In this document: positions 12,901 through 26,057 of the stretch, piece by piece
How positions within the stretch are numbered: the stretch's first letter is position 1
Layout: each line of letters begins with the position of its first letter
Source of the DNA: Acanthaster planci
Lineage: Eukaryota > Echinodermata > Asteroidea > Valvatida > Acanthasteridae
NCBI RefSeq assembly: GCF_001949145.1
Contig: NW_019091500.1
Coordinates: 405,389 to 469,388 of the forward strand
Direction: 5' to 3'
DNA: 64,000 nucleotides
The notes under the pieces: model-generated
Databases searched by the model: none
Seen by the model: only the letters and a program-made list of their open reading frames with translations
What the model was told of the DNA's origin: nothing
Position numbers and translations under genes: made by a program

Positions 12901-15900
12901 AGAGCAGAGCAAAGGTTATTCTCGTTGCGGTTTTATTTTTGAAAGTGAGATTGAAATAAAGTGCAATGTTGCCCGTAAACTTTGATTTAAATGGACTGTT
13001 CTGACTCTAGACAAATCTCATTAGTTAAACAAAAATATACAGTTTCAACCTTTGTCGCGTCCTTACCAAGCATCTTGGTGATGAACAAGTACTTCATGTC
13101 TGGAAGATCTTTCCAGATTTTAGTGATCACGTGTTCTCCAGTTATTGTTGCTATGGAATTCAAGATGGATGAAGTGGTGCTACAAAGTTTAAAACGGAGA
13201 AAAAATCAGAAAATAGAATAACAGCAACGATCAACCAAACGTTGTGAAAGAGGTCCTTACCCCCAAAGAAATACTCCATAGTAATGACCCGGGCGTAAAT
13301 CTCGGGTGGATGGGGGTATATTTCGGCAGAAACCCCGCCGCGCGCTCCGTGAACGTGAAGTCGAGATTTCGCTGCTGACGTCATTAATTCATGCGCACCA
13401 AATATGGGCTGTGGCGGCCACGGACACGTTTAGATGTGAAAAGGAGTTGGACCACGTACGTATTGTATTTATGTCGTTTTAACATTTCTCTAGCATTTGT
13501 GTAAAAATACTGACTGACAGAGATTTGGCTGACAGTTTAAGTGCTGTAGATTGTTAACATATGGAAAAGAAAGAGAGAGTAAAAGTACAGAAATCATGCT
13601 TGATCACTCTCCCACAAGCGTATACTGATCGCCGAAACAAATTCTATGGCGCACCTCGTACGTGACCATATACCGCGACTTCTGCCGAAACTCTCTATTA
13701 TCTCCCTCCACAAGCACATCAATTTTCGTGAGCGCCGAGTTAAGGCAGATTTTTAGGAAATCATCTGTAGGGGCCTACATCGGCTGTTTTGAGGTAAGGT
13801 TGATATGATAACTTTTTTTGGAGTTACATCACCTCCCCCTCCACCCCCTCCATCACCCCCACAGTCCCTGCCACAAATTTACGCCGCTGGTAGGACTAAC
13901 ATAGTACCCACAGTGAGCGTTCAGTCAGGGCATGAAGCAGCGGCATATTCAGCTTTTGGTGTGTGTGAGGGGGGGGGTTAAAAGCGAACGTGACTTTGGA
14001 CTCATTCGACATGAGGTTGGAGGAGAAACAATATCAAAAGCTTTACTCAAAAATCTGTCATGGGGCAAGTTTTCCCCTGGATATACCACTGGCTTGTATG
14101 ATAAATGTTGATATGATGACTTGACGTTTTGCATGGTGGAGCCTAACTAAAGAGTGGGCTTGCTGTAACACCATGTGGAAAGATCTCTTTTGGAAAAGGT
14201 ATGATTCTGATAAGAACTTATGAGTGTGTACTCGACTCGACGAGGATAAATGTTGAGAATTTGGAAAAATGCACATTCAGTTTTGATTAGGATTGGGGGA
14301 AAGTTCTTAGTAAACGGTCAGGTTTAAGCCTCAGCTTCCACTTGGGGCTGATAAAGGTGGAACTGATCAATTCCTTGGCTGATTATTTTCTTTTACCTGA
14401 GAGCAGCACTGCAAAGACCGGAGACAAAAAGTCCTGGGACACCTGGAAGATCCTTGAAAGCATCTAAGATGTAGTACGGAAGAAGCTGTGGGGCAAACAG
14501 TACACACACCTCTTGTTTAACCAACTGAAAAAAATAAAAGCTCAAAACAACTCTTTAGTTTTTGTTCTTTTTGTACTTTTACATTGGATAACAATAAATC
14601 CACTCACTGAAAGAAACCTCTTTTGTAAAAGTAGAAGAGAACTTGGCACATGCGATGATTTAAACAGCCATACGTTAATATTTTCATCAGCTTTTTATAA
14701 TCTAAAATCACTGACCCCATCTTTGATGGGCAAACTGCCACTGGAGAATGGATCACAGTCAGCGTAACGGGCGTATAATGCCATTCCGGCTAAAACGCAG
14801 AGAATCGTTACAGCAATACACCCAGCGATGAAAGTTCCAAATGACCTACAAAAAGAAGTAATTAGAAAAGGAAATCTTTCTGGATTTGTTTTTGTCAACT
14901 ATGATCACCAGTTCGTACCTGTCGGTTTCGATATTTTATACCTGGAATAAGAGAAACTTCACTTGAAAATTCTCAGGAATTGTTTAATGGTTTTCCTTGG
15001 TTAACATTTCCCGGTATGCAGACTGCGCTTGCCGAAAACTAGCGAATCCTAGCCCGATACATTGTTTTGATCAAGATAGCTCTACGGTAGATGAACCGGT
15101 AAGTTGGCAGTACTAGGTACAACACGGAACTGTGTCGCTGTTGTTGAAAAATAGAGGGCACGGCTCTAACGACAGCACGGAAATTCTCGACTTGTGGAGC
15201 ACGAACGATCCAATACGTTTCCTGTTTTCATGTATGGCACGTAATCCATTTTTACCAAGTAATCGTTCATGTAAGTACAGCACCAACGTTCGCTTTCACC
15301 GCATAGACTGGGGGGTCTAGAACTTAACACGGACCAGTGGTTCGGGATATTGGGGCAATGATTTCATTTCGCCGTGCATACATTTTTAGAGCACACCAAA
15401 TAAATAAAGTACCTGGACATGAAAGCAAATAATTACACAATGTGAAATATGTTTTCCTTTCATGACAGGATTTGGGGGGTATAGTCTGAAGGAGGGTCAA
15501 CTTACATGTGTGCAGTTTTCTGACTTTTGCAGGTGAGGTATCGTTGAACTTGATACTGCAGCACTGCCATTGTTGGTAACCATGAGAATGTTCCTCCGAT
15601 AAAAACGGTCCAGAAAGAAGCGTACAGCCTTGGATCGGGGTTGAATCTGATCCAAAATATCGCAATATTAACTGGTTAGAAATAATTGACACGAGGCACT
15701 TAATATTTTGTTTACAACTTGAAATTGCCTAGAAATCATTTAAAAGAATGTTCAGAATAAAGACGTAGATATGATATGTCATGAAGAGTTTGAAGAGAAC
15801 GATTTGAGGAATACTTAAAAATTACGTTCACTTTTCTTTGCTTTTAAAACAAAACATAAAAAAAGACAGACCTGGGAAACTGAGGTTTGACAACCTTTTG

Positions 15901-18900
15901 TCGGTCAGACTGTGGCCACTTTTTCCTGTTTGTGCAATTGTAACCGGATCATTAAAGTTCATTCTACCATAATTCCGGTATTGTCAATGTTGCCAGTATT
16001 ACATATAGGTTCCGTATGTAGGTCATAGTACAGAAAAAAAGGAAGAGGCAAGAAAGTATAGGCTACCGTAACAGGAGCACAACGAGTGTTCGCACTCCGT
16101 TCAAGGCATCTCCCCAATTACTGACTCCTTTTCACTTGGAACTCGGAGACCATTCTTTTCCATAGCATGAACCATTGAAAAATCGTGAAGCGCAAGCTCT
16201 GTGTTTTTTGACCGCTCAAACACCGCGTTCCGCGTGTAAACGGGGTTTTTTTTTGTCCAATATAACTTTTAACCAATAAAATCATAATTATGCACGCATG
16301 CGCACAAATAGCCCATGCGGCAGGGGTGCGCTTTTGATCATTTCCTCCCAGGTTTTCTGTCTTTTTTCATTTTTTTCTTTGAAACAGCCCATTAAATCGT
16401 TTCTTTGCTATTAGTTTCTAATCCAAGCGGGATTTTTAGTGCTATGAGACTTTGCAATCGTGATTTTTCCTGTGCGTACAAGATTGCCGTGGCCTATCTT
16501 AGCCGGTCTCTTTTTGCACTATTTATAGCCAAAACGATTTCATGGCATTTCCTGAAGAAAAAACTGAACAAAGCCAAAAAACCTGAGAGAAAATGTTTAA
16601 ACTCGCCCCCCTGTATGTTTTCAATGGCCCGCTCACACATCTTGCCGCCGTGGCCATTTGGGCGCATGTGAGCATAATTTTGAATTTATTGGTGAAAAGG
16701 TCTATCAAGACACAAAAAAGACGCCGCAATCGCTATGTGCCTGCTGGCTATCCCCGTACAGTAGAACTACAACTCACTCAAAAAGGTTGAGTCTACCGCC
16801 CTCTAAGTTCAAATTCCAAATCTCTGTATAGCCAAGTGTGACTGCTCCCTGAAGTACTGCTGCCAAAAGAGAGGCGAAGATCAAAAGCATCTGGAAGCAG
16901 TCTGCCCATAAAACGGCTTTGATTCCACCCTGAGTAAATAACAGAAACATCTAATCAGAGTAGGCTTTTAAAAAAACACAACTGTGAAAAGTTTCAACTC
17001 CTTAACGACGTTTGCAATTTTTGCACGAAGGACGGCTGCTAAATAGGCAAACCAAACTGGTTCCTTGTGTTGACTATTCTTGCGTAAGTTTCCCGGATCT
17101 GCAAGCTCAAACGTATAGATCCGTTGAAACTCTTAGAATTCACACTTCATTTTCAATGACCAAAGGATCAGTTTAATTAGATTCGGTTGCCGGGTTCAAT
17201 TGTGGTCATCTTGGCCTCAGCCACTGGCCAAAATGCTTCCGTCCATCCCCCGGTGTTCTCAAGAACTCCCTGATCTGACTGACCATTTCCTCTGACCGGA
17301 CATTACCGTTACAAGCTCCTTCCCGCCCACAACCACCACAAACCACAATTTGACGTCTGAAGAAGATAAATTGAAACAAATCGCCACTGTACACTACATT
17401 CAATCTTGCGGAACTTAATTTAATGTATAATTGAAATTACTCATGCAAAACTTCCATTACATTGTATGACTTACAATGACAGTGTAGAAGGTACAGACTA
17501 CTGAGAGAATCACCGCACTCAAAAGCACGCTCAACTTGCCCCTAGTAACTGGAAGAAAAGGAAATATTTAAACCATTAGATGATCAGGGTGAATAATAGA
17601 GAAAAATGGCTTGAGGTTTGAATTGCCCTTTTATGCATTCTCCTTAGTTACTTACCCGTTGTCAGGACAACACTTGCTGCATACGTAGCAACACCCGAGT
17701 GCAGGATCTGAAATGACGAGACAGATTCCAACAGCTCAAAACTTATTTCATTTGACTTGAAAAAAAAAACACTTTTAATCTTCTGGCTTTTTGACTTTCC
17801 CCAGAAACTAGTGAAATTTTAAAACGCTACATCACTTACCATGTATAGATACCCAATCAGCAAACAGCAGTTTCTGACAGGAACATTGAAACGCAAATCC
17901 AGATACTTTGAAACAGTGTAGGGAGAAAAAGAATGATAGCCATAAATGCAAAATGCTGTGTGATTTATTTTTGACAGCTGACAGAGAGTGATTGATATTG
18001 GAGGGTTGATATTGGAGGACTCAGGACTGGTAGGTTTAATGGGTAGTCCTCGACGATGTATCCAAATGTGAAGAGGTGATTTTGAACTACTTTCATGAAT
18101 AGTAGGCCTACCGATTATTTACGGGCTTCTTCTTTCGAACATCATTCCATGGACCAAATCATGAGATCCGAATACACTTTGCATCTATGCTATTTTAGTT
18201 TGGTTCAAGCGAAAGTATTGGTTGTTCCTAAATGAAAGCAGAAATATCTTTTCACCAAAAAGGAACATCGAAGACATCAAAACTTCTAAAGGCATTCTTC
18301 ACCTGGTATACACTTGTGAGTTTCATCTCATAGAATTTGGGCATGAAGATACGGCCTGAGATAGTGCCAGATATAACAAGTGGAATAATAGAACCAATCA
18401 GCAAGATGGCTCCTCGATAGTACGTCTCAGCAACACTTCCTTGGATGAAGACGCCGGTAAAAAGACTGGCCAGGAGAGACATTGCCACCGGGAAGAAACT
18501 CATCTAAGGGTAGACCAATAGAAAGAAAGGAGGAATATAACCATCAGGCGTAAAGGTGTGGGGGGCTACATCAATCATCTGAGTGGTTCTCGTAAGCCAC
18601 AGCGTCAATTTTTAGGAACAACCTAACGCACGAAAGGGTCCCCATTGGGTACGACTGTGTCCCTCCCCAGGGCATTGTTTGGCTTTGGTTCGTTAATATA
18701 TTTCTTTGTATATGTTTCTTGAGAACCATTTCCATGGCCTGATCTGGTCAATGCGTTCGACAAGTAGATTCTTGGGATTTTACATGACGCAGGTAAATTG
18801 TTTGTTGACCAGAATCTTAAAACCACAACCTGCGTATCATCCTAGATATCAGGAAATGAATGAATTATTTGAAACAAACACTGCAGAATGATAGGGAAGA

Positions 18901-20370
18901 ACAGTTCCTCGTCAAAGCGAAATCAACCTGTCATTGTTTCAAAGGTTTTGGGAAAGAAGTTAACAATTCCACCATTTCCGAAGAGGAATTTCCTCCTTGT
19001 GTCAAGTCAACATGGTCTGGACCGATACTGAACAGCCCTGCACGTCAGGTGTTGCTTACAAATAGGATCAGTGTGCTCACTTTGTTTCCGTGCTGAACTT
19101 TAAATCGACAAAGAGTCGTAAGGGAAGTTCAGTTTAAACTTTTGCTACGCTTGCGCGATAGTGCGACTGCAAAGTCATCATGCAAACAAGCTAAGCACGC
19201 CACCGCAACAATGACGGTCTGAACGACTGGTCAGACCTAGGTGGGTGGGCTTTCCGGATGAAATCATTCTAACTTCCTTGTCTAGGCCAGGGACAGCGCT
19301 TTCACTTAAATACATAGGAGTTATTGAATTGCTTTGTCGGCCCACTTCTCAAACACTAGGATTTTAACCTTTTTGTCAGTCATGGAACTGATTTTGCAGC
19401 CGATAAAATGTTTTATTCAGAAACGCTGACTATTGGTTGTTAAGGGATATTAATATGCAGTTTCAGAATGGAATTAACCGAAAAAGAGTAATTTCTGAGG
19501 AGTATCTTCATCCAGTTAATATGCTGACAAAGTTTTCAGGTGTGAGGCTCTTTAAAAGTAAGCAGCTGTAAAAAAAAAAAAAAAAGCTCAAATCAACTGT
19601 TTCCGGCTGGGAGCGCATGGAAAATGCCATTTTTATGCCTCATGGAAGTAAACTACACCCACGTGATGATTATACATGTATACTATTATCTGCATCGTCG
19701 AACATCCATCATGGGCATATGACATACAGTGAAATTAATCCAAAGGTTGAAACTCCCTCCTATAATTTCAATTTGCCTTAATATTTCTTGTCTGTTATCT
19801 CAGAAAAATGAAGAAATAGAACACCTATGTGATACTATTTTGCCTGTGTCATAACTGTTGATGCACCGTAATGGTAAAATATGAAAACGCTAGAGAGTTG
19901 AAACTTGAAAAAGGCCTCTGTCTGCTACGGGTTTAAATATAACATATAAATTACTGATTCTTATTAGACCAATTTGAATTTACTGTTTCAAGAAAGGTGT
20001 GTCCTTTAATTGAAACCCATGCAGTCTGCCTTCCAAACACGTCGACTTTTTCATATAAGTCAGTGGCCTGTAGAGCAAAGGTGAAATCAAACACTCAGGA
20101 TTCGTTAACACCAATTTCTTAATCGGCTTGACCCTTTGCTCTCTTTTCCTCCATTTGCCTGTAATCCAACCATGCACCTGTCTTCCGAGATTAACAGCCT
20201 CCTCAATAACACAGCTTACTCACCTGCCGACTGGCCAGCATGTATTCTCCAGACGAGTTTTGGCTCCTGCTTCTCACGGCATAAAACACGCCAATGCCTG
20301 CCGAGGTTGCCAGCATGCATGTGAAGATGAGGTAGTCGGCCCAGTGAAAGGTAGGCCCCAACTCAACCAT
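9920..20370 (-). CDS. Sodium-coupled solute transporter, SLC5 family (SMCT/SMVT-like), 16 exons
   Basis: Coding exons, first to last: 20224-20370, 18303-18503, 17840-17905, 17656-17707, 17475-17548, 16778-16929, 15506-15646, 14716-14845, 14397-14485, 13067-13179, 12796-12863, 12367-12453, 11846-12054, 11423-11523, 10567-10664, 9920-10054. All junctions are GT/AG and all phases agree, giving 1863 nt and 620 aa, the usual length of SLC5A8/A12/A6. Family signatures in order: WADY near the start (residues 10-13); FFPVAMSLLASLF, opening exon 2 at residue 51; VCTFYTVI then GGIKAVLWAD; FNPDPR and VQRYL; YADCDP; the Na2-site-like stretch STTSSILNS (351-359); LSTEDCP in exon 13. The family imports monocarboxylates or vitamins with sodium at the plasma membrane; the substrate cannot be read from sequence. 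The C-terminus carries four consecutive cysteines (563-566) and ends in THL, a class I PDZ ligand. Exon 15 is the least certain. The assembly gap lies in the intron between exons 14 and 15. Confidence 0.93.
11033..11291. other. Assembly gap (259 N)
   Basis: A run of 259 N inside the intron between exons 14 and 15 of the SLC5-like gene. The phases of the flanking exons match (one base out of exon 14, two bases into exon 15), so no exon needs to be hidden here, although a phase-neutral one could be. Confidence 0.98.
13321..13690. repeat. Possible foldback element in an intron of the SLC5-like gene
   Basis: TTTCGGCAGA at 13321-13330 is matched by its perfect reverse complement TCTGCCGAAA at 13681-13690. 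The neighbourhood is GC-richer than the rest of the intron. The 10 bp arms do not extend well, so this could be chance or an old DNA element. Confidence 0.3.
13938..14092. mobile_element. MITE-like element, copy 1 (CAGYGGCATAT ends)
   Basis: It starts CAGCGGCATATTCAGC and ends ATATACCACTGG, whose reverse complement CCAGTGGTATAT mirrors the start, so the ends are imperfect terminal inverted repeats of about 15 bp. A G-run follows the left end, and GACTTTGGACTCATTC lies in the middle. The element is about 155 bp, inside the intron between exons 9 and 10 of the transporter. A second copy lies at 32350-32630. Confidence 0.7.
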
Positions 20371-21304
20371 ACTTAGTGATTTGTTTTATTGTAAACTACA
20401 TGGAGTAAAAGGAGTGATGAATTTATAAAATGAGTTTGCTTTCAAAACTGCTCTGCGTTTCGAATATGCATGATATTATGAATAATCCATTGACGATTCC
20501 TGTTTATCGGTAGTTACTGGTTATAAGTTACATGTTGAATTCGTATTGCAACTCGTCAACAAATTTCTATTAATTTAAAAAGGTTTACACCAGAAATTGC
20601 AGATTTCAAGTTGCAAAGTTCCAGCCTTTGCGACCCTCTAAGAAAAAAGTACCATGTAGTGCATGATAATTGAAGCTGGGTATGATGATACTGGAAACAC
20701 AAAAATTCCACATCTTACAATAACTAAATGCACCTTGTACTGTATGCAATCTGGTCATTTAATACTCTGGCGGTTCGCATTACACGTTCGTGGAAGGACC
20801 CGTATTACAACTTACCCACACTTGGACGAACTGAATCCAGCGCAAGACTGACATATTATGATTATAATTTCAACTCACTGTTTAGTCGATATATATACGG
20901 TTCAAAACGCGCACCCCTTTGGTGATTGAAAGCCTTTTGAAGACTCACCTTTTCAGAAAAGCAACTGCACGGGCAGAGATGAACTGCAGTCTCTGAACAG
21001 CACTAATCTCTCGGCGACGTCAAACGACGTTCAGGCGGCGGAAAGATTCACTGCGTGTCAACTATACCTGGACAAACATGGTTTGCTCTGAATGAACCTG
21101 TTTTCAAAGTACACCCGGAATGTGATACGAATAAACACACGGCCTGTCCTTGAGTGGGCGTCCTAGCGGCTGAGAACACAAAAGACTGAGCCACTTTTAA
21201 ATTGAGGTGATCATTGGTGATGTTTATGAGTGAGGAAAAGCTGTAACTATATTGTGTGACACCATGTGTCAGTAAATTTTTATGTACATTAATATTCATA
21301 TGTA

Positions 21305-21312
21305 TGACGTCA
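21305..21312. promoter_or_regulatory. CRE-type palindrome TGACGTCA
   Basis: A perfect 8 bp CREB/ATF consensus, embedded in the larger near-palindrome TATGACGTCATATGACATA. It lies about 0.9 kb upstream of the transporter start codon. Binding is inferred from the motif only. Confidence 0.4.
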
Positions 21313-21843
21313 TATGACATAGGTGAGAGAGCTTCCGGATCGATGAAGCCATAAAAAATAGAATTTCTGCGAATGATAACAACTAGCTTTGCAGTTTCTC
21401 TTCGAAGGCGCCAAATTGCCGAACCTCTGTGTTGCAATTCAATGCAAACTGAAATTCTTTACTCGGTGGGTGGGGTAGTCAAACGAACGGACTCACTACT
21501 CAGAAATCGTACTAATAGTATGCAATACTTACTGGCCATAGCGTGGAGGTTTCAGCTTTCCTATTAAGAAGACGTGCAAAGCGACACGCGCCTAAAAGTA
21601 CTTTCCGGGAATTCTCCACGTCATATTGAGACGAAAATTTATTTCAAAACGTTCCCCAATGAAATCTAAGTAACTGTTTCCTTTTTACCCCCAGCATATC
21701 TGAACTGACCTTCAGTCATTTGAGTCTGCAACACGAGACCGTTATAAATAACTGCAATTTGACAGAGATTGTACTTGCGTGGATTGGCGCTTGTTCAAAG
21801 CAGGGGGCAGACAGGAAGTCGTGATCCAAAGATAATTGCCAAG

Positions 21844-21851
21844 TGACGTCA
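21844..21851. promoter_or_regulatory. Second CRE-type palindrome TGACGTCA
   Basis: A perfect CREB/ATF consensus 539 bp from the first, about 0.5 kb before the ATPSCKMT promoter elements. Two perfect copies in a 2.4 kb divergent intergenic region is more than chance would usually give at this base composition. Confidence 0.4.
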
Positions 21852-22354
21852 TTTTAAGACGGACCAACCTGTTAAATGGTACGCTTTTAGGTCATGACCT
21901 TTCAAAAGCATGTACTGGTATCATATGGAAAACAGTTCAAGAAATTGCTAGAATGCGGTTTTACAATGTTCCATGGTCAGGTTTTATGCATCATTTCAAA
22001 TAAACAAGAAGTGAAGTGGCGTTTTTAATGTTCAATATTTATGGTTTTAAAATGTCACTAATTGGGACAAAAGCAATAATAAAAGTAATACCAACTGCGA
22101 TAAGTAAAACAAACAAAGAAAAAGCCTCACATTTTCCTCCTTTAATGACACCCAGAGCATTCTCTCATTTCCTATGAACAATTGACCGACTAGGGTAGTG
22201 GAATCAATTTCGTACTGTTTCTCTCCAACTCAACTCTAAGCGGCTTAAACTTGAATCCAAGGTTATTCACCTATTCACCAATCATGAACAGGTAAGAAAC
22301 CCTGATCTCTGTAAGAATTTTTTTTTAGAGATTAGTGGTCAGAAATAATCACAA

Positions 22355-22370
22355 CAGCGCCCTCTAGTGG
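22355..22370 (-). promoter_or_regulatory. CTCF-like motif upstream of ATPSCKMT
   Basis: On the minus strand it reads CCACTAGAGGGCGCTG, which fits the bilaterian CTCF core (CCASYAGRKGGCRC) at every position. It lies about 20 bp before the NF-Y/YY1-like sites. GCGCCCTCT words occur elsewhere in the window (about 8937, 30038), so a repeat origin is possible. Confidence 0.45.
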
Positions 22371-22384
22371 TTTGTAAATTACAG

Positions 22385-22460
22385 TTTACCAATGGCGGCG
22401 CCCAACACGTTCGTGATGTCGGCCCCCAGTTCTAACGCGCTATTAGCACCGTAATGTTGC
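22385..22460 (+). promoter_or_regulatory. Probable ATPSCKMT core promoter (CCAAT box overlapping a YY1-like site)
   Basis: ACCAATGGCGGCGCC at 22388-22402 combines a CCAAT box with AATGGCGGC, a YY1-type element typical of TATA-less housekeeping and mitochondrial-protein genes. A GC-rich stretch follows. The start codon lies about 450 bp downstream, which implies a 5' untranslated leader of that order. Confidence 0.5.
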
Positions 22461-22840
22461 TATTTTTTCCATAAACAGTGCATTGAATACAGAGCGGCTG
22501 CAGGTCGGAATCATAATTGATGTTGCCTACAAAATCGTCATGATTGACAAGAACCTAAAAATTAAGGTCAGTGCACCGTCATGACCAGTCTGGTCTCCCA
22601 CGTGGGAGCGGAGCGGACGTCGGACACTGAGGGTAGTCTGTGTGGCCTTGTACTGCATGCCATGTACATGTATGTACATGTAGGCCAGTACTAAGTACCA
22701 GTAGCTTAGTGGTAGTATTATGTAGTAGTACTAAACTGAAAGCCAAAATTTAGCTTTTTCCTCTTCTGAGTATAGATAGTCAGTACTTAGGCCTAGGCGT
22801 ACTAGTTTAAGTTGGGCCTACTTTAATTAAGCCCAATGTC

Positions 22841-24937
22841 ATGAATGAGACGGCACGGACATCCTGGAATCTTGCTAAATGGCAGGTAGTAACTGATGAA
22901 AACGGCTACATTGGTGATGTACACGTGCTCCAGCCTGTCAGAGGATCGGATTCCACAATCATTTCTTTGATCAGTATTCGCGTGCAGTCATTGCAGTTGT
23001 TTTCATTGGCTACTACCGACCAGCCATTTTGCGAAACTCTCAGATGTCCATGCTGCTCTATAAGCAATACTGAGTCTAGTATTTCATGTTATTATGGAAT
23101 CTAATGACTAACAAAGTTTGGAATTCAAGCATTAAATTGAACATTGTGTAATGAAGTGGGAACTTTATCCCAGCAGCCCACACTTTTGACACTTTGCATA
23201 GCATTTTAACTGTAGCAGTAGCAAATGAGGTTTGAATAACGTAGTATCAAATGATTTTTCATCTGTCTTGTCCCCTGGTTTTCGTTAACAGGCCAATGCT
23301 CGTGTGACCCGACCTTCCAAACGTCTAAATGGAGGCCTTATCGTTATTGGAATATCGGGAGCTGTGATTGGTGGACTGTATGCAGTTGCAACACCGTTTG
23401 TTTTACCAGCATTCCGCAAGATTTGCTTACCCTATGTGCCAGCCACGACGAGACAGGTGAAGAATGTCTTTAAGATGTTGCATTCAGCAGGGAAAACATG
23501 CGGCACATTGGTTGATCTTGGCAGTGGCGATGGAAGAATTGTAAGTTTTTGTAAAAATCACATCTGAAAGTCTATTCGATATCAGCACAAAAGTGACCAC
23601 AAGTGCAAATTGTAATGAAAAGTATTTGCCCCTGAATTCATAAAAGCTACACACATTTCAATCAGGCCAATTTCGCTACAAATGATCCTGATAAAGTTAC
23701 TGTTCATTTAGATTCATGCAAGTATGACAGGTCTTACAATTTGTTTCCGGAAGTAATGAGTTAAACAACCTGTGTGATAAAGTAATCCTCTGCTTTGCCT
23801 TTCAGCTTAGTGATTAGGGTTCACCGGGAGTACAGAGTTCCAAGCACATCGGATGGATTGAGTTCATATTTGTCAACTGTTTCCATGGTTAAATTGATAT
23901 TTCTTCATGAAGATCAAAGTTTTCTTCATCCTCTCGCTGCAAATTCTTGGAATCCTAGATCCTTAGCCAGAAGTGTAGATGTGCATTGCTAGGAATTCAG
24001 ACTTGTTGAATGGTTGAATAATAATTTCCTTTGAATTTTGTCGTCATGATTATAGATGTAATCATGGATTAGTCAAGAATAAAATATTGACCAGAATTTT
24101 TAAAACTTGGTACTCTGTATTTTTACTCCCACTTGATCATCTTGTATCATTTGTATCCCTCTTTGTGTTTCAGGTTATAGAAGCAGCGAAGTGTGGTTTC
24201 CAAGCTACTGGTTATGAGCTGAATCCATGGTTAGTTTGGTACTCTAGACTGACTGCCAGGCTACAAGGATTACATAGTAGGGCCAACTTTCAAAGGAGGG
24301 ATTTATGGAAAGTGGACCTGTCTCGGTTTGAGAGCACTGTGGTATTTGGAGTACCATCAATGGTTAGCTTTTTGCATGAAAGTTTCCAGGGTTAATATGT
24401 ATTATCATTGATTTCTGTGCAGTGGTATTGGATAATTTGGAGTTATTTTTTGTGCTTGTGTAGTGCCCCTATTGGAGCACTTTTGTTTTACAAGTTTTTA
24501 TTTGATAAACCAAGCATTACATGCCTAAGTAACAAAAGTCAGACTGTGTCCTGGCCCGCAATCTATTTCTTTAGAAGTATTCCTCAAAATTAAATTGATT
24601 CTTCAACAGCATAGTTATATTTCAGCGTAATAATGAAGATTGGTTTTAGAAGTTCAAAAAGATCTAGGAATTTTTTTAGTAAATTGACAATGATATTTTA
24701 AAATGTCTGTTATTTTGTGTACTTTCTTTCTAGATGCCAAAGTTACGGGGCAAACTGAGAGAGGAACTTTGTGCGGATGGTGTTGTAATAGCTTGCCGTT
24801 TCCCCTTTCCTGATGTTGAGCCTGTAAAATCCATAGATGAAGGGGTGGACACTGTGTGGCTTTATTGTAAAAAGCAGCTTGGAAAGTCAGTCAGAAATGA
24901 ACAGTCTGTAGATAGCTCTGAAGAAAAAAACAGTTGA
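22841..24937 (+). CDS. ATPSCKMT: ATP synthase c-subunit lysine N-methyltransferase (FAM173B family), 4 exons
   Basis: Exons 22841-22885, 23292-23540, 24174-24362 and 24734-24937 all join in phase 0 and encode 228 aa, close to the usual vertebrate length of about 230. Residues 30-55 form a hydrophobic segment ending in [12 protein letters not shown], the membrane and targeting segment of this family. [11 protein letters not shown] follows, then the SAM-binding motif [12 protein letters not shown] (88-98) at the exon 2/3 border. Exon 3 carries [13 protein letters not shown], the acidic motif of seven-beta-strand methyltransferases, and VVFGVPSM. Exon 4 carries [11 protein letters not shown] and IACRFPFP. 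The vertebrate protein trimethylates the ATP synthase c subunit in mitochondria. Exon 1 ([15 protein letters not shown]) is short and is chosen because its donor and phase fit, so it is less certain than the rest. AAATAAAG near 25335 is a possible polyadenylation site. Confidence 0.92.
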
Positions 24938-26057
24938 CTGGACCCCTGACCTCATGCCTTACACTGAGACTGAGTGTCCAGTTTAGGTCACGGGATGTAG
25001 GTTTGTGGTGTCATTTTGTTCCCAAAGTGATGCACTAACCTAACATACCTAGTGTGGACTTGTGATCAAAAGATGTCCACATGAAGGACAGGAAAGGAAG
25101 ACATTATGTGGACTTCCCAGTTAAAGAAAAGTGAGTATTTTCACTGAGTTTTCTCAACTGCACGAAAAGAAAGGAATGTCCACTGTCGTGCGTGGAATTG
25201 CATTATTCCCTCGGGAAGTGGCTATAAATTACAGAGGGCTTTGATAAATTTTCATGAAAACGAGACAAATGAGAGTTGTACAAGGTCACCGAAGCAGTGT
25301 GTGAAGTATAAGAACCTTTTAAAGATTCATAGTCAAATAAAGGAAGACGCACCTTGGAGTTTGTAACTGTAGCCGCTGGTACGTTGTGAAAATGTTTATT
25401 CAATTGAGCTCAATATTCTCATCAACTGAGTGTGATTTAGAAATAGTCCTCTAAACTACCATCCTGTGATAAATAATCTAAAATGATACCACTTTTCGAG
25501 CAAATAATGAAACGGGCGTGGTTTGAAACAGAGGGACCTTCTAGTGGGAAATTTATATTCTCAGTGCAGTGTTCGCCCTCAGTGTTCAGAAAACGCCATC
25601 ATAAAACCATGATTGATCTTTGATTGTTTACTGAGACTCTTCAACCCCATTATCGTTATTGCTGCCACTGAAGCTGTCTTGCACAACACTACTAAAAGGG
25701 CCCCAGTTTTTAGTTAATAGTCTGTACTTAAATTTACAATCTTTGCAAAATTTGTCCATGGTAATCGTTTCTGTTCAAATGGAGCGCAGGGGTGAATTGA
25801 CATTCTTCAACATTGGAAGTTATAAAAGCACTGTCTGGAACTAAATCTAGCAGAGGTGTCAAGACGGCATCCATTCCGAAGGAAACCAAAGCGAAAAATA
25901 TAACCATTGGTATTGTCTGTGTTCTATTTGAATCGGCTCTATTCTCTTGAAAGTGTAGTTATAGGCCTAATGAATGACACAAAAGTTAAAGTTTCTTGAT
26001 TGTTTTTAAGTCCACGTTAGTTTTTCTCCTTCCAAGCAACCTGTTTTGTTTGAAATC
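24938..26057. other. ATPSCKMT 3' flank and intergenic DNA
   Basis: It probably begins with the 3' untranslated region of ATPSCKMT. No other exon, repeat boundary or RNA signature is visible before the decayed SLC5 copy. Confidence 0.55.

Larger units (their letters stand above)
20371..22354. other. Divergent intergenic region between the SLC5-like gene and ATPSCKMT
   Basis: No coding exon is recognisable. This stretch must hold the 5' end of the minus-strand transporter. On the minus strand TATATATA at about 20889-20897 is a possible TATA box, about 520 bp before the start codon. Two perfect TGACGTCA elements are listed separately. Confidence 0.5.
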
